Source of the DNA: Haliscomenobacter sp041740695
Lineage (GTDB): Bacteria > Bacteroidota > Bacteroidia > Chitinophagales > Saprospiraceae
NCBI RefSeq assembly: GCF_041740695.1
Contig: NZ_JBGSLK010000079.1
Location: 1 to 64,000, forward strand
DNA length: 64,000 bases
Reading direction: 5' to 3'
The notes under the pieces are model-generated. The model was not told where the DNA came from and ran no database searches. It saw only the letters and a list, made by a program, of their open reading frames with translations. How positions within the stretch are numbered: the first letter of the stretch is position 1; every line of letters starts with the position of its first letter. Positions 54,690-63,050 of the stretch are shown one piece after another. Made by a program: the position numbers and the translations under genes.

Positions 54690-55550
54690 ATGCAAAAACA
54701 CATCATCATTACTCTATTGCTGCTCGTCGCAAGCACCCTCAGCGCCCAAGTAAATAACGGCACATACACCCTCAAATCATTGAGAACGGGCAACGTGATA
54801 GCAGTACGGAATGGCCAACTCGCTCCAGTGGATCGATCGGATCAAAATAATTGCATTTGGACCATCAAACAGACTGGAACGTTGAAGGAGCGGCGAGTGT
54901 ATACGTTAACCTCAATCATCAATGGATTTCGATTGGACGGAAATGAGCAAGAGTTGTATCTCCACGAAGCAAATGACGGTTATCATCAAAAATGGATTTT
55001 TGATCCAGTCCCGGACTGTACGGATTGTTATCGCTTGACTTCCTTAGCTACTCGAAAGCGGATCGATAGTAATCCAGTGCAACTATTCCCACGTGACCCC
55101 GACGATGGCTGGGACCAGATCTGGCGAATTACAGCAGAGACACCACAACCTGTCGCCATCAAAAATGCCCCAAACATAAACCCGGAGACCAAAACCATCA
55201 ATAAGGCATCCCCTGATCTGACTAGCAATACATTCATCAGTGGGCCTTGGTCGGAATGGCAAGCTTTTGCGCTGGGCAACTTCCGTTGGCGTTGGAGTGC
55301 AAATAAATTTGACGCAAATTTTCCCCTATTCGTACAAGTGGATTTTGAGGTACAAAGTACCAAATCTCAACCCAGTAAAATCATGGTGGGCGTGATGAAT
55401 TGCAAGGATCCAGAAAATAGTTCCAGCAAGTACATCAAGGAGTTGCCCTTCGGCGCCAGTCAACTGCTTAAATACAGTTTAACAGCACAAAACTGCGGTA
55501 CAAAAGAGCGTCCATCTGTGATCAAACCCTATGCGATAGAGCGGTATTGA
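54690..55550 (+). CDS. Exported ricin-type beta-trefoil lectin protein
   Basis: 286 residues with a signal peptide (MQKHIIITLLLLVASTLSAQ). Residues 22-150 form a RICIN-like beta-trefoil: GTYTLKSLRTGNVIAV, IWTIKQTG, YTLTSIINGFRLDG, HQKWIFDPVPDC, YRLTSLATRKRID, and DQIWRITAE, three related thirds each with an aromatic W. After a linker, residues 185-286 are a separate beta domain with no recognised family. It probably binds glycans outside the cell. It is third in the amidase/LGFP/lectin row and converges on the PorV/PorQ gene. Confidence 0.8.
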   Translation: MQKHIIITLLLLVASTLSAQVNNGTYTLKSLRTGNVIAVRNGQLAPVDRSDQNNCIWTIKQTGTLKERRVYTLTSIINGFRLDGNEQELYLHEANDGYHQKWIFDPVPDCTDCYRLTSLATRKRIDSNPVQLFPRDPDDGWDQIWRITAETPQPVAIKNAPNINPETKTINKASPDLTSNTFISGPWSEWQAFALGNFRWRWSANKFDANFPLFVQVDFEVQSTKSQPSKIMVGVMNCKDPENSSSKYIKELPFGASQLLKYSLTAQNCGTKERPSVIKPYAIERY

Positions 55551-55572
55551 TGCATTTGAAAACAAGTACCTA

Positions 55573-56643
55573 CTATTTCCTAGATTTCAAATTCAACAAC
55601 AAAGAAATAATATGCGAATACGTATTCTCCTGCGCAGCCAGATCCGTAAACGCATAATCCACCTGCAACGCAGAAATTTTTAACCCAACCCCAATTCCTG
55701 GCCTTGGCGAAAGCACACTTTTACCTGAAAAGGAACTTTCTTTCTGGAACTGGTTCATACCCAGGCGCAGAAAAACGGTTTGGTTCAAATCCGCCTCGAT
55801 GCCAATGGCGGGATCAATGCTAAAAGGATTGGAGGAGAACAGGGTGTTCCGTTTGCCGTCGGTAGAAACAATCAGGTCTATTTCTGGGGTAATTCCGATT
55901 TTTTTGAACTGGAAGCGTTGGGCCACGCCCAGGATCAGTTGTGGTTTGGTCGTTTCCAGGCTATTGATGGGAACTTCATTGTTGGTCAACTCCAGGGTTT
56001 GTCTTTCCTCTTCCGTAAAATTGAAAGACCAGGCATTGAAACTGGTACTGATGTCTTTGGCCATGGCACCAAAGCGAAAATTACCTCTGCGGTATTGCAG
56101 GCCACCGTCCAGTCCAAAACCCCAGGAATTGGCAAAGGGCCCAATCCGCCGATGGATGACTTTAATATTGCCACCCCAAAACCATTGGCCCGTCCGAGGG
56201 CGGCTTTTTTGGGCGTAGGACAAGATTAAGGCATAATCAGCCGCAGAAAACTCGCGCAGGTTATCAAAGTTGACCGTTCCATCACTTTCGTAAAGGGTCA
56301 AAGTATTGGGAATTTCATCTACCCCAAAACGGATGAAAGACAGGGCCAACCTACGTTTGTCATTGCTCGCCGGCAGCATCACCCCGATGTAATCAAATTT
56401 GCCTACCCCGGCAAACCACTCGGCGTGCATGGCCCCAATTTGAATGCCATTGGCGTCTTCGTTTGCAGCTAGCCCGGCTGGGTTCCAAACTCCAGCGGTG
56501 ACATCGTTGGTTTGTGCGACCACTGCATTGCCTAAGGCCTGAGCTTTTGCACCCACTCCAATGGACAAAAATTCATTGCTGTATTTTTGGGCAAACACAC
56601 TGCCAAACGAAAAGAACAGCAGAAAAACCAAAAATGCCTTCAT
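55573..56643 (-). CDS. PorV/PorQ-family outer-membrane protein (T9SS-associated)
   Basis: 356 residues with a signal peptide (FLVFLLFFSFGSVFAQ). The opening SNEFLSIGVGAKAQALGNAVVA and VWNPAGLAANED are typical of the FadL-like PorV/PorQ (UPF0164) barrel family. PorV carries T9SS cargo from the translocon to the attachment complex, and PorQ joins PorZ there. Which of the two this is cannot be decided. It fits with the T9SS-tailed giant protein at 7.9 kb. Confidence 0.78.
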   Translation of the reverse strand: MKAFLVFLLFFSFGSVFAQKYSNEFLSIGVGAKAQALGNAVVAQTNDVTAGVWNPAGLAANEDANGIQIGAMHAEWFAGVGKFDYIGVMLPASNDKRRLALSFIRFGVDEIPNTLTLYESDGTVNFDNLREFSAADYALILSYAQKSRPRTGQWFWGGNIKVIHRRIGPFANSWGFGLDGGLQYRRGNFRFGAMAKDISTSFNAWSFNFTEEERQTLELTNNEVPINSLETTKPQLILGVAQRFQFKKIGITPEIDLIVSTDGKRNTLFSSNPFSIDPAIGIEADLNQTVFLRLGMNQFQKESSFSGKSVLSPRPGIGVGLKISALQVDYAFTDLAAQENTYSHIISLLLNLKSRK

Positions 56644-56655
56644 ACTTTATTTATT

Positions 56656-57055
56656 AAGTGAAAAGCGAAAAGTGAAAAGTGAAAAGTGAAATTTTACATT
56701 ATTAGACTCGATGCGGATTGATTATCAATAAATTATAAATTAAGGTGTGACGACTAGCGGCAGAGCCGCCAAAACGTCTGTAGCATTTAGACCATGCAAG
56801 GCTTTTAAGGTGCAGAGCACCGGAACAAAAGGCAACAGTTACGGTACTACGTACCTTAAAATCTATCTTCGTTCCTTGAGCTACAGACGTTTTGGCGGCT
56901 CTGCCGCTGGTCGTTATGCCTAAGATCATCCAATTGCCTGATAATCAACTCGCCTCAAGTCTATTCACTATTCGCAGGTTGTCCTTCGATTTTTGCGGGT
57001 TGTTCTTCGCCGATCTCTATTTGCTTTTCACTATTCACTATTCGCTTTTCACTTT
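56656..57055. repeat. Outer family C inverted arms flanking the PorV/BrkB gap
   Basis: AAGTGAAAAGCGAA (56656-56669, continuing as GTGAAAA units to 56694) is the exact inverse of TTCGCTTTTCACTT (57041-57054). The right arm lies inside the BrkB reading frame and encodes part of its C-terminal tail. A second, unrelated palindrome (56751-56913) is nested between the arms. Confidence 0.75.
56751..56913. mobile_element. MITE-like palindromic element with 34-bp terminal inverted repeats
   Basis: Terminal arms 56751-56784 and 56880-56913 match at 33 of 34 positions and contain GCGGCAGAGCCGCC and AAAACGTCTGTAGC. Weaker matching extends a few bases outward. The 95-base interior has its own pairing: TTTTAAGGT with ACCTTAAAA, GGAAC with GTTCC, GGTGCAGAGCACC, and GGTACTACGTACC. 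The whole could fold into one branched structure, so a non-coding RNA or a non-autonomous element are both possible. It fills most of the 317-bp gap, which holds no gene. Confidence 0.7.
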
Positions 57056-58076
57056 CAAGATCGGGTTGGGGCTCCAATTGTGGTTTGACTTCCGTGATTT
57101 TTTCGACGGTGCTCAACATTCTTTTGTTGATGACGATGCTGGCATTGAGTTCAAAACCAATCAGGATCGACATGACGTTCATCTGAATCCACAACATCAG
57201 CACGATGATGGCCCCAATCGAACCATATAAACGGTTGTAAGTGTTGAACATGTCTACATACATGGAAAAAACCACCGAAGACAGGAGGCACAAAAAAGAA
57301 GCCAATGCCGCCCCTGGAGTGAAAAACTTGAAGCGGCGGATCATGGCGGCGCCATTTCGGTAAATGAGCGCAATCGATACATAATATAAGGAAATAATGA
57401 CGATCCAACGGACGACGTTGAGGGACAATTCTACAAATGATCCTAGGTCCAACCAATCGTTGATCATTTTGACAAAAGACTGCCCCAAAATGACCAAAAC
57501 CACCGAGGCAATCAGCAGTGCACTCAATTGAACCGCGAGCACAATGGCTACCCAGCGCATTTTCCAGGAGTTCCACTTGGCAAAATCTTCGTAAGTTTTG
57601 TCAAAAGAACGCAGCAGGGAGAGGATACCATTGGAGCCGAAATAAATGGCGGAGATAAAACCCACCGAGAGCAAGCCAATTCGGGGATTGTTGGTGATGT
57701 CTTCAATGAAGCCGAACAATTGATCACCCGCGTCACCTGGCATGATTTTTTGAATCTCATTTTGCAGGTAAACGTCAAAATTTTCTCCGCCGGGCAGGTA
57801 ATGCAAAAAAGTGCTTTTCAACCAGGGGATCAGGGTGAATAACGCAATGATGGAGGGAAACAAAGACAAAAAGAAACTGTAGGCAATGGAATTGGCGCGG
57901 GTAAACAGGTCGAATCGTTGGATTTCCTGCATGAAAAATTTCACCACATTGTAGATGGACACGCCAAAAAAACCCGGAAAAGAGCGGTTTTGCGCCCAGC
58001 CAACCAGCTTGATCCACAGGGGATGTCCCCAGAACCATTTTTCCCATTGTTTGAAGTCTGGTAATCGTACTTTCAC
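56961..58076 (-). CDS. YihY/BrkB-family membrane protein
   Basis: 371 residues. Six membrane helices follow the family signature around ANSIAYSFFLSLFPSIIALF, with GSNGILSLLRSFDKTYED and LYGSIGAIIVLMLWIQMNV later. Once called RNase BN, the family is now seen as an uncharacterised transporter or scaffold. The last 40 residues (for example NSEKQIEIGEEQ) are a low-complexity tail, partly encoded by repeat units TTCACTATTCGC, so the frame has grown into a repeat. Its start overlaps the thioesterase stop by 4 bp (ATGA). Confidence 0.87.
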   Translation of the reverse strand: MKVRLPDFKQWEKWFWGHPLWIKLVGWAQNRSFPGFFGVSIYNVVKFFMQEIQRFDLFTRANSIAYSFFLSLFPSIIALFTLIPWLKSTFLHYLPGGENFDVYLQNEIQKIMPGDAGDQLFGFIEDITNNPRIGLLSVGFISAIYFGSNGILSLLRSFDKTYEDFAKWNSWKMRWVAIVLAVQLSALLIASVVLVILGQSFVKMINDWLDLGSFVELSLNVVRWIVIISLYYVSIALIYRNGAAMIRRFKFFTPGAALASFLCLLSSVVFSMYVDMFNTYNRLYGSIGAIIVLMLWIQMNVMSILIGFELNASIVINKRMLSTVEKITEVKPQLEPQPDLESEKRIVNSEKQIEIGEEQPAKIEGQPANSE

Positions 58077-58486
58077 GGCTCAAAAAAGGGTCGAAGTTTT
58101 TCAATTAAATAGACCGGTGCATCAATGGTTTTGTTGCTTTTTTTGTCTACAAAACAGAGACGGACATTGCCGCCATTGACCAGCTTATTTTTTTCGTTGT
58201 AAATTTCAACGTGAAAGGTAATGAATTGATCTGGTAATCGCCGCAATGCCGTCCGAATTGTCAGCAATTCATCGTAATAAGCGGGTCGGACATAGCGCAT
58301 TTGTAGAGACAAAACGGGCATCATTACCCCCAATTCTTCTTCCATCGCCTTGTAGGTCAAGCCCAGTGAACGCAGCATTTCTACCCGACCAATCTCGTAA
58401 TACTGGGCATAATTGCCGTAGTAGAGATACCCCATCTGGTCGGTTTCTCCGTAACGAACGCGCTTTTGAAAATCGTGTGTGTACAT
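58073..58486 (-). CDS. YbgC-type acyl-CoA thioesterase
   Basis: 137 residues of the hot-dog 4-hydroxybenzoyl-CoA thioesterase family. The catalytic Asp lies in YGETDQMGYLYYGNYAQYYE, the canonical motif, and the start VRYGETDQMG gives the normal length. It hydrolyses acyl-CoA esters, in other bacteria linked to the Tol-Pal envelope system or phospholipid metabolism. It overlaps the BrkB gene by 4 bp, so the two are translated together. Confidence 0.9.
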   Translation of the reverse strand: MYTHDFQKRVRYGETDQMGYLYYGNYAQYYEIGRVEMLRSLGLTYKAMEEELGVMMPVLSLQMRYVRPAYYDELLTIRTALRRLPDQFITFHVEIYNEKNKLVNGGNVRLCFVDKKSNKTIDAPVYLIEKLRPFFEP

Positions 58487-58492
58487 AGGTTG

Positions 58493-58638
58493 GGTTGAGG
58501 AGTTGAAGGGAAGTTGAGAAGGTTTAGGGAGGTTGAGAAGGTTTAGGCTACCGCGAGCGATCTTGTCACCGAGCGTAGCCGAGGTGCAAAGTCGCTCGCG
58601 GTAGCCTAAACCTTCTCAACCTTCTCAACTCCTCAACC
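58493..58638. repeat. Family A inverted repeat, arginine deiminase/thioesterase junction
   Basis: The inner arms 58531-58560 and 58592-58621 pair perfectly over 30 bp; outer GGTTGAG-type units extend the match to 58493 and 58638. The centre has AGCGATCTTG on one side and AAAGTCGCT on the other, with an extra CACC...GGTG insert. Both arms read TTTAGGCTA where other copies read TTGAGGCTG, so the change is matched in both. The right arm supplies the last codons and stop of the deiminase gene. Confidence 0.93.
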
Positions 58639-59878
58639 TTTCCATCGGGCAAGTCATACAATGCGAACCACCCCTTGCTCTGGACAATTCATTGGAAGGT
58701 AGGGTAATGATGGTGTTTTCGATGGTCTCGGGATCGAGTTGACCTGCCCGGTAAGCCGCCAAAAAGTCGCGGGCATGCAGGATACTGTAACCAGCTTTTT
58801 GAAAAGCTTGTTCGGTTACCGGGTTGCGATCATAAGTGAGGGCTACCCCGGGTTTGAGGGCGACCAGGTTACAGCCATCCGTCCATTGTTCGCGCTCCTG
58901 GTAAGGGGAGACACCATTGCCGCTGTAAATGAATTTCATCTCCGGATCAATCTCGGAGCGAATGAAATTGTGCACCGAAGGGTAGTATTCACTACTCCCA
59001 TTGGCGCGGTACAACTCCACGGTAGAACTTATTCCATCCACTACCAATGGTTTATAAGCCACAATATGATGGTGGTTGATTTGGGTAAAAACGGTATCGA
59101 CGTGCATGTAGGAACGATCATTGGGGATGTTCACCAAGGCGACATTGCTGATCACCCCTTTTTCAAACAGGACCTTGGTCAGCGACATGATCCCGTGGCG
59201 GGTGGTGCGTTCACTACAACCGATCAGGAGGTAATCGGGGCTTAGAATCATCATGTCACCACCCTCGATGGATACATATTCCCCTTTGCGTGAGGGCGGG
59301 AATTTATCAATGTTGTTGAGATTGATGAGTTTTCCTTCCTCGTATCGTTTTTTGAACAAAGGGTGGCTCCCAAAAATGAAACGGGTGAGGTGGTTTTCCC
59401 GGTGGCGGGCCTCCTTGGCGGCTTTGGTGATGATCACGTGGTCGTTGACGGCTACCGCAATGTCCCGGGTAAAAATAAAATTAGGAATGGGGTCAAAAAG
59501 GATGTAGTCTTCAGGGGCATAATACCCCGTGATGAGCACTTTGGTCAACTCGGTGGGCGGCAGACTATTCAAAAAATCTAGTGCGGAATGGGGCAATTCT
59601 TCATAATCGGCAATTTCTGCCAACAGGCTTTGCCGATTTTCCGCGTCCGCGATTAGGGACTCCAGCAGCAATTGTTCGGTTTCATGCACTCGGTCATTTC
59701 CTACAAATGCGCGCAGCACTGCTGTAAACACATCGTGTTCTTCCTGCATCTGAGGCAAAAAGACGATGTCGTCGAACAGCAGTTCTTCAGAGCGTTTTGG
59801 GGAGACTCGGGCGATGCCTTCATCGGGTCGATGGACAATTACACGTTGCAATCGGCCAATTTCATTGTTCACTTGCAT
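58625..59878 (-). CDS. Arginine deiminase-family protein
   Basis: 417 residues, the normal length for arginine deiminase. NEIGRLQRVIVHRPDEG opens the chain. The core shows FTRDIAVAVNDHVII, SIEGGDMMILSPDYLLIG, HVDTVFTQI with the catalytic His, and GGSHCMTCP with nucleophile Cys407. The enzyme converts arginine to citrulline and ammonia. No ornithine transcarbamoylase, carbamate kinase or antiporter gene is nearby, so the ATP-yielding deiminase pathway is not assembled here. The last three residues and stop lie in the arm of the family A repeat. Confidence 0.88.
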   Translation of the reverse strand: MQVNNEIGRLQRVIVHRPDEGIARVSPKRSEELLFDDIVFLPQMQEEHDVFTAVLRAFVGNDRVHETEQLLLESLIADAENRQSLLAEIADYEELPHSALDFLNSLPPTELTKVLITGYYAPEDYILFDPIPNFIFTRDIAVAVNDHVIITKAAKEARHRENHLTRFIFGSHPLFKKRYEEGKLINLNNIDKFPPSRKGEYVSIEGGDMMILSPDYLLIGCSERTTRHGIMSLTKVLFEKGVISNVALVNIPNDRSYMHVDTVFTQINHHHIVAYKPLVVDGISSTVELYRANGSSEYYPSVHNFIRSEIDPEMKFIYSGNGVSPYQEREQWTDGCNLVALKPGVALTYDRNPVTEQAFQKAGYSILHARDFLAAYRAGQLDPETIENTIITLPSNELSRARGGSHCMTCPMERLRS

Positions 59879-59969
59879 AGATAATCAGTGCTTATAGGCT
59901 TTTTTGGATCAGGAATTGAACTAGTCCTACATAAATTTTTGTTGTAAATGTAATTCTTCCTTATTTTGT

Positions 59970-60092
59970 ATGACGCAAAAAATTACTTCCCGATTTTTTT
60001 TGAGGATTTTGAATAGAAAGCTCACTTGAAATGAACCGTTCGACTTCCTATTCAAAATCCAAATCGGGAAGTTAATTTTTCTGCGTTATTTT
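59970..60092. repeat. Family E inverted repeat in a divergent region
   Basis: Left arm 59970-60016 and right arm 60049-60092 pair over about 45 bases with small gaps (GACGCA / TGCGTT outermost, ATTTTGAATAG / CTATTCAAAAT innermost). The loop contains CACTTGAAATGAAC, the reverse complement of a motif in the loop at 24,555-24,579. It lies between the deiminase start (59878) and a plus-strand start (60153). Confidence 0.88.
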
Positions 60093-60152
60093 GTAGACAA
60101 TAATTTTAATTTAGTCGTATCCTCGCAACCATCTCAACACACTTGTCGTATT

Positions 60153-60830
60153 ATGTCAAACGGATTTTTAAAAGACTTTAAATCGCTCTTCATCGTACCA
60201 GGCGAAGAGATCGCGAAGCCAGAACCAAAGGCTACTGCCACTAAACCCAGTGCAGGTGGTAAAACGCCGCTGAACCAGCCTAAAGAGGCGGCTTCGGATA
60301 CCCCTTCGCCAGGTAAAGTGAACGATAAATTCCTGAACGTGCTTTTTTCGGCCATCGAAAAAAACAACCAGGAAGGTTTTGATTACCTGGAGTTTCGGAA
60401 TTCCCTGCAATCGTTGAAAGAAATGAACATGGACGAAGCGACCCGCTTTAAATCGGCAATGGCGATGGCCAAATCCATGGGTGCTTCGATGGCTACCATT
60501 GTAACCTCCGGTCAGCAATACTTGCAAGTGCTCAAAACGGAGCAAGGCAAGTTTGATGAGGCCATGAAGAATCAACGTTCGCAGCAAATTGGCAACAAAG
60601 AGCAACAAATGGAAGAATTTTCCAACGCGATTAAAGCCAAGGAAGAAGAAATAAAAAAATTGCAGCAGGAAATTGAACAAACCAAGCAGAAATATGTGGA
60701 ACTTTCGCAGCAAATTAAAGATGCGACCCGACACATTGAATCCACTAAAAATGATTTTGTAGCTTCCTACGAATCATTGGTGGGTCAGATTCAGGGCGAC
60801 CTGAACAAAATTCAAGAATACATGAAATAG
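60153..60830 (+). CDS. Coiled-coil cytoplasmic protein, partner of the next gene
   Basis: 225 residues, not recognised. After a Pro/Ala/Lys-rich N-terminal region (about 20-50) comes a folded segment (VNDKFLNVLFSAIEKNNQEGFDYLEF) and a long coiled coil (about 125-215, rich in Gln, Glu, Lys) ending GDLNKIQEYMK. There is no signal peptide or membrane segment. The next gene, a membrane coiled-coil protein, begins 64 bp downstream on the same strand. The pair recalls PspA-like membrane-stress proteins in build only. Confidence 0.72.
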   Translation: MSNGFLKDFKSLFIVPGEEIAKPEPKATATKPSAGGKTPLNQPKEAASDTPSPGKVNDKFLNVLFSAIEKNNQEGFDYLEFRNSLQSLKEMNMDEATRFKSAMAMAKSMGASMATIVTSGQQYLQVLKTEQGKFDEAMKNQRSQQIGNKEQQMEEFSNAIKAKEEEIKKLQQEIEQTKQKYVELSQQIKDATRHIESTKNDFVASYESLVGQIQGDLNKIQEYMK

Positions 60831-60894
60831 TTTGGTGGTGGAAGTTTTTCCATTATGGATGGAAATTTCCCCATCAATCACAAACCTTTTTTTT

Positions 60895-61923
60895 ATGTCT
60901 GAGCAATTGAAGCCAAAATCATTCTGGAGTAGACCTGAGGGTAAAACTGGCGCAATTTTTTTAATCGGGATTGGTGCTTTAGCGGTGATTGGCTTTGTGA
61001 CCATTTTGCCAATATTGGGCCTGATCCTTAGCAATACGATCAATTTAGCCGTTGCGGTTACGGTATTGGTGGCCTTGTTGTACATGGTTTTGGACAACCG
61101 TACCCGGACGCTGGTATGGTACATGTACAAGAGTGTGATGCGCTGGATTACGGGCCTGTTTGTACAGATTGACCCCATCGCGATCCTGAAAGGATATGTA
61201 GACCATTTGCGTAAAAACCTGCATGACATGGAGCGCCAGATCAATCGCTTGCGTGGCCAAATGCACAAATTGCGCGAAATCATTAGAAACAACCAAAAAG
61301 AAATCAAAAGCAACCTGCAATTGGCTAGCGAAGCTAAAGATAAAAGGGACGATGCTTCGATGATTCTAAAAACCCGCAAGGCGGGTCGTTTGCAGGAGTC
61401 CAATGTGCGCCTGGAAGAGCTGGATCGCAAAATGGAAGTCATGTACAGGGTATTGACCAAAATGCGGGAAAACTCCTATATCCTGGCTGAAGACATTCAG
61501 GATCAGGTGATGGTCAAAGAACAGGAACAAAAGGCCATCCATGCCAGCAACAATGCCATGAAATCAGCCATGAGCATCATCAGTGGTGACCCCGACAAAC
61601 GCGCCATGTTCGACGCAGCGATGGATGCCATCACCGAAGATGTGGCCAATAAAGTGGGTGAAATGGAAAACTTCATGCAGATGTCGTCCAAGTTCATGGA
61701 ATCAATCGACTTGCAGAATGGGGTTTTTGAAGAAGAGGGTTTAAAAATGTTGGAGAAGTGGGAACAGGATGGGGTTTCACTGCTCCTGGGGGAAGAAAAA
61801 GAAAACATTCTTACGCTGGCCAAAGATGACAACCAGGTATTGGATTTGAACAAACCCATGAAAGAACCCATTCGGGAAATGGGACATAAAAATCAGTACG
61901 ATAGTTTTTTTGAAGCAGAATAG
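60895..61923 (+). CDS. Membrane-anchored coiled-coil protein
   Basis: 342 residues from the ATG at 60895; the frame is open upstream to 60832 but the added residues are not protein-like. Two hydrophobic helices (about 19-65; AIFLIGIGALAVIGFVTILP, then NLAVAVTVLVALLYMVL) are followed by a long coiled coil (about 100-260) and a helical C-terminus. The coiled part resembles PspA/IM30 in periodicity but no family is assigned. It is probably an inner-membrane protein working with the preceding gene product. It ends 5 bp before a family C repeat. Confidence 0.75.
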   Translation: MSEQLKPKSFWSRPEGKTGAIFLIGIGALAVIGFVTILPILGLILSNTINLAVAVTVLVALLYMVLDNRTRTLVWYMYKSVMRWITGLFVQIDPIAILKGYVDHLRKNLHDMERQINRLRGQMHKLREIIRNNQKEIKSNLQLASEAKDKRDDASMILKTRKAGRLQESNVRLEELDRKMEVMYRVLTKMRENSYILAEDIQDQVMVKEQEQKAIHASNNAMKSAMSIISGDPDKRAMFDAAMDAITEDVANKVGEMENFMQMSSKFMESIDLQNGVFEEEGLKMLEKWEQDGVSLLLGEEKENILTLAKDDNQVLDLNKPMKEPIREMGHKNQYDSFFEAE

Positions 61924-61928
61924 TGTTA

Positions 61929-62063
61929 GTGAAGAGTGAAAAGTGAAAAGTGAAGAGTGATGTGAAAAACAGACACTCTATTTGGATTCGACCATTGGTT
62001 TGTTTTCTTCACTCTTCACTCTTCACTTTTCACTTTTCACTCTACACTTTTCACTTTTCACTT
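61929..62063. repeat. Family C inverted repeat at a convergent gene junction
   Basis: AGTGAAGAGTGAAAAGTGAA-type units at 61929-61971 pair with CTTCACTCTTCACTTTTCAC-type units from 61999 to 62063. The loop between is about 27 bases. It spans the junction of two convergent genes, and the right arm encodes the last residues and stop of the DUF6089-like gene. Confidence 0.88.
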
Positions 62064-62845
62064 GTTGATGCTGTTCCCCCCGATACCGGTTTTTTATCCT
62101 TAATGAAAAAGCGACGATCCAAAACGGATTGTAAACGATAAGAAAGGGTAATTCCTCCTACCGAGTACCAGTCGTTGTACTCCGGATTAGCTGATTGGCT
62201 GATTCCATCCAAATAATCATTAAAAACGGGGTTCAATCCCACTTCACCGCCAATGGTCCAACGCTCGTTCAAGTCAATTTTGATGCCCCCGCCAAATGGA
62301 ATGGTAAAAACGGCAGAACGTTGATTTTGTTCGTCCTCAGCAATTAATGCATCATAACGATCGCCCAAATTTGGATTAAAAAAAGTGTTTGGTTTGATGA
62401 GACTCAGCCCAGCACCTGCGTAGAGATAGAGGCTGAATTTCTTTTGAAACCCATTGGCCACGCTCCAACGCTTGTGGTTCATAAAGTCGAACTCAGCGCG
62501 TGCCGCCAGCTCCGTCAAAGGAGTAGTGAAACTGAAACCTCGTCCAACGCGGTCAGTTCCTTCCCAGTCAAGATCATCACCTTTGAGTTTTCCTTGATTT
62601 AAGCTAAAGCGCCAACTCAGGTTGTTGCTCGAGTAAAGGCGATAAAAAGCGCCAAAATTGAAGCAAGAAGCTCCTAAGTCATAATCCCCATTTTTGACGA
62701 TGTCGCCAGCATAGGTGCTTGCTCCCACCAATATCCCGACTTCACTTGGAAATTTGTAGGGATTAGCCAGGGTTGTTTGGGCGCAAAGCGGAAAATAGGC
62801 TGCAAACAGCAGCACAAACAGGATAGAAGAGTAATACTGTTTCAT
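62051..62845 (-). CDS. Outer-membrane beta-barrel protein (DUF6089-like)
   Basis: 264 residues with a signal peptide (LFVLLFAAYFPLCAQ). The opening EVGILVGASTYAGDI and later AGAGLSLIKPN, PFGGGIKIDLNERW and GEVGLNPVF are typical of the Bacteroidota DUF6089 barrel family. The function is unknown. The C-terminal SEK and stop codon (TGA at 62051-62053) come from the family C repeat arm, so the original C-terminus may have been slightly different. Confidence 0.78.
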   Translation of the reverse strand: MKQYYSSILFVLLFAAYFPLCAQTTLANPYKFPSEVGILVGASTYAGDIVKNGDYDLGASCFNFGAFYRLYSSNNLSWRFSLNQGKLKGDDLDWEGTDRVGRGFSFTTPLTELAARAEFDFMNHKRWSVANGFQKKFSLYLYAGAGLSLIKPNTFFNPNLGDRYDALIAEDEQNQRSAVFTIPFGGGIKIDLNERWTIGGEVGLNPVFNDYLDGISQSANPEYNDWYSVGGITLSYRLQSVLDRRFFIKDKKPVSGGTASTSEK

Positions 62846-63050
62846 GAGTATAATTTGTTAGGTACAAAAAGCAAGTTGTAGAAGTGATCGTGATTCCTAG
62901 TGTTTCGGAGAGAAAATTGCTGAATGGAGAAGTAAAAAAGTACTGTGAATAGAAAGTGATAATTTTAGGTGCATTTTATTCTGACGCTAAATTACATTTT
63001 TTTATCATTGATACAACACTATTTCATTTATTTTTTTCGTTTAGGGTGGC

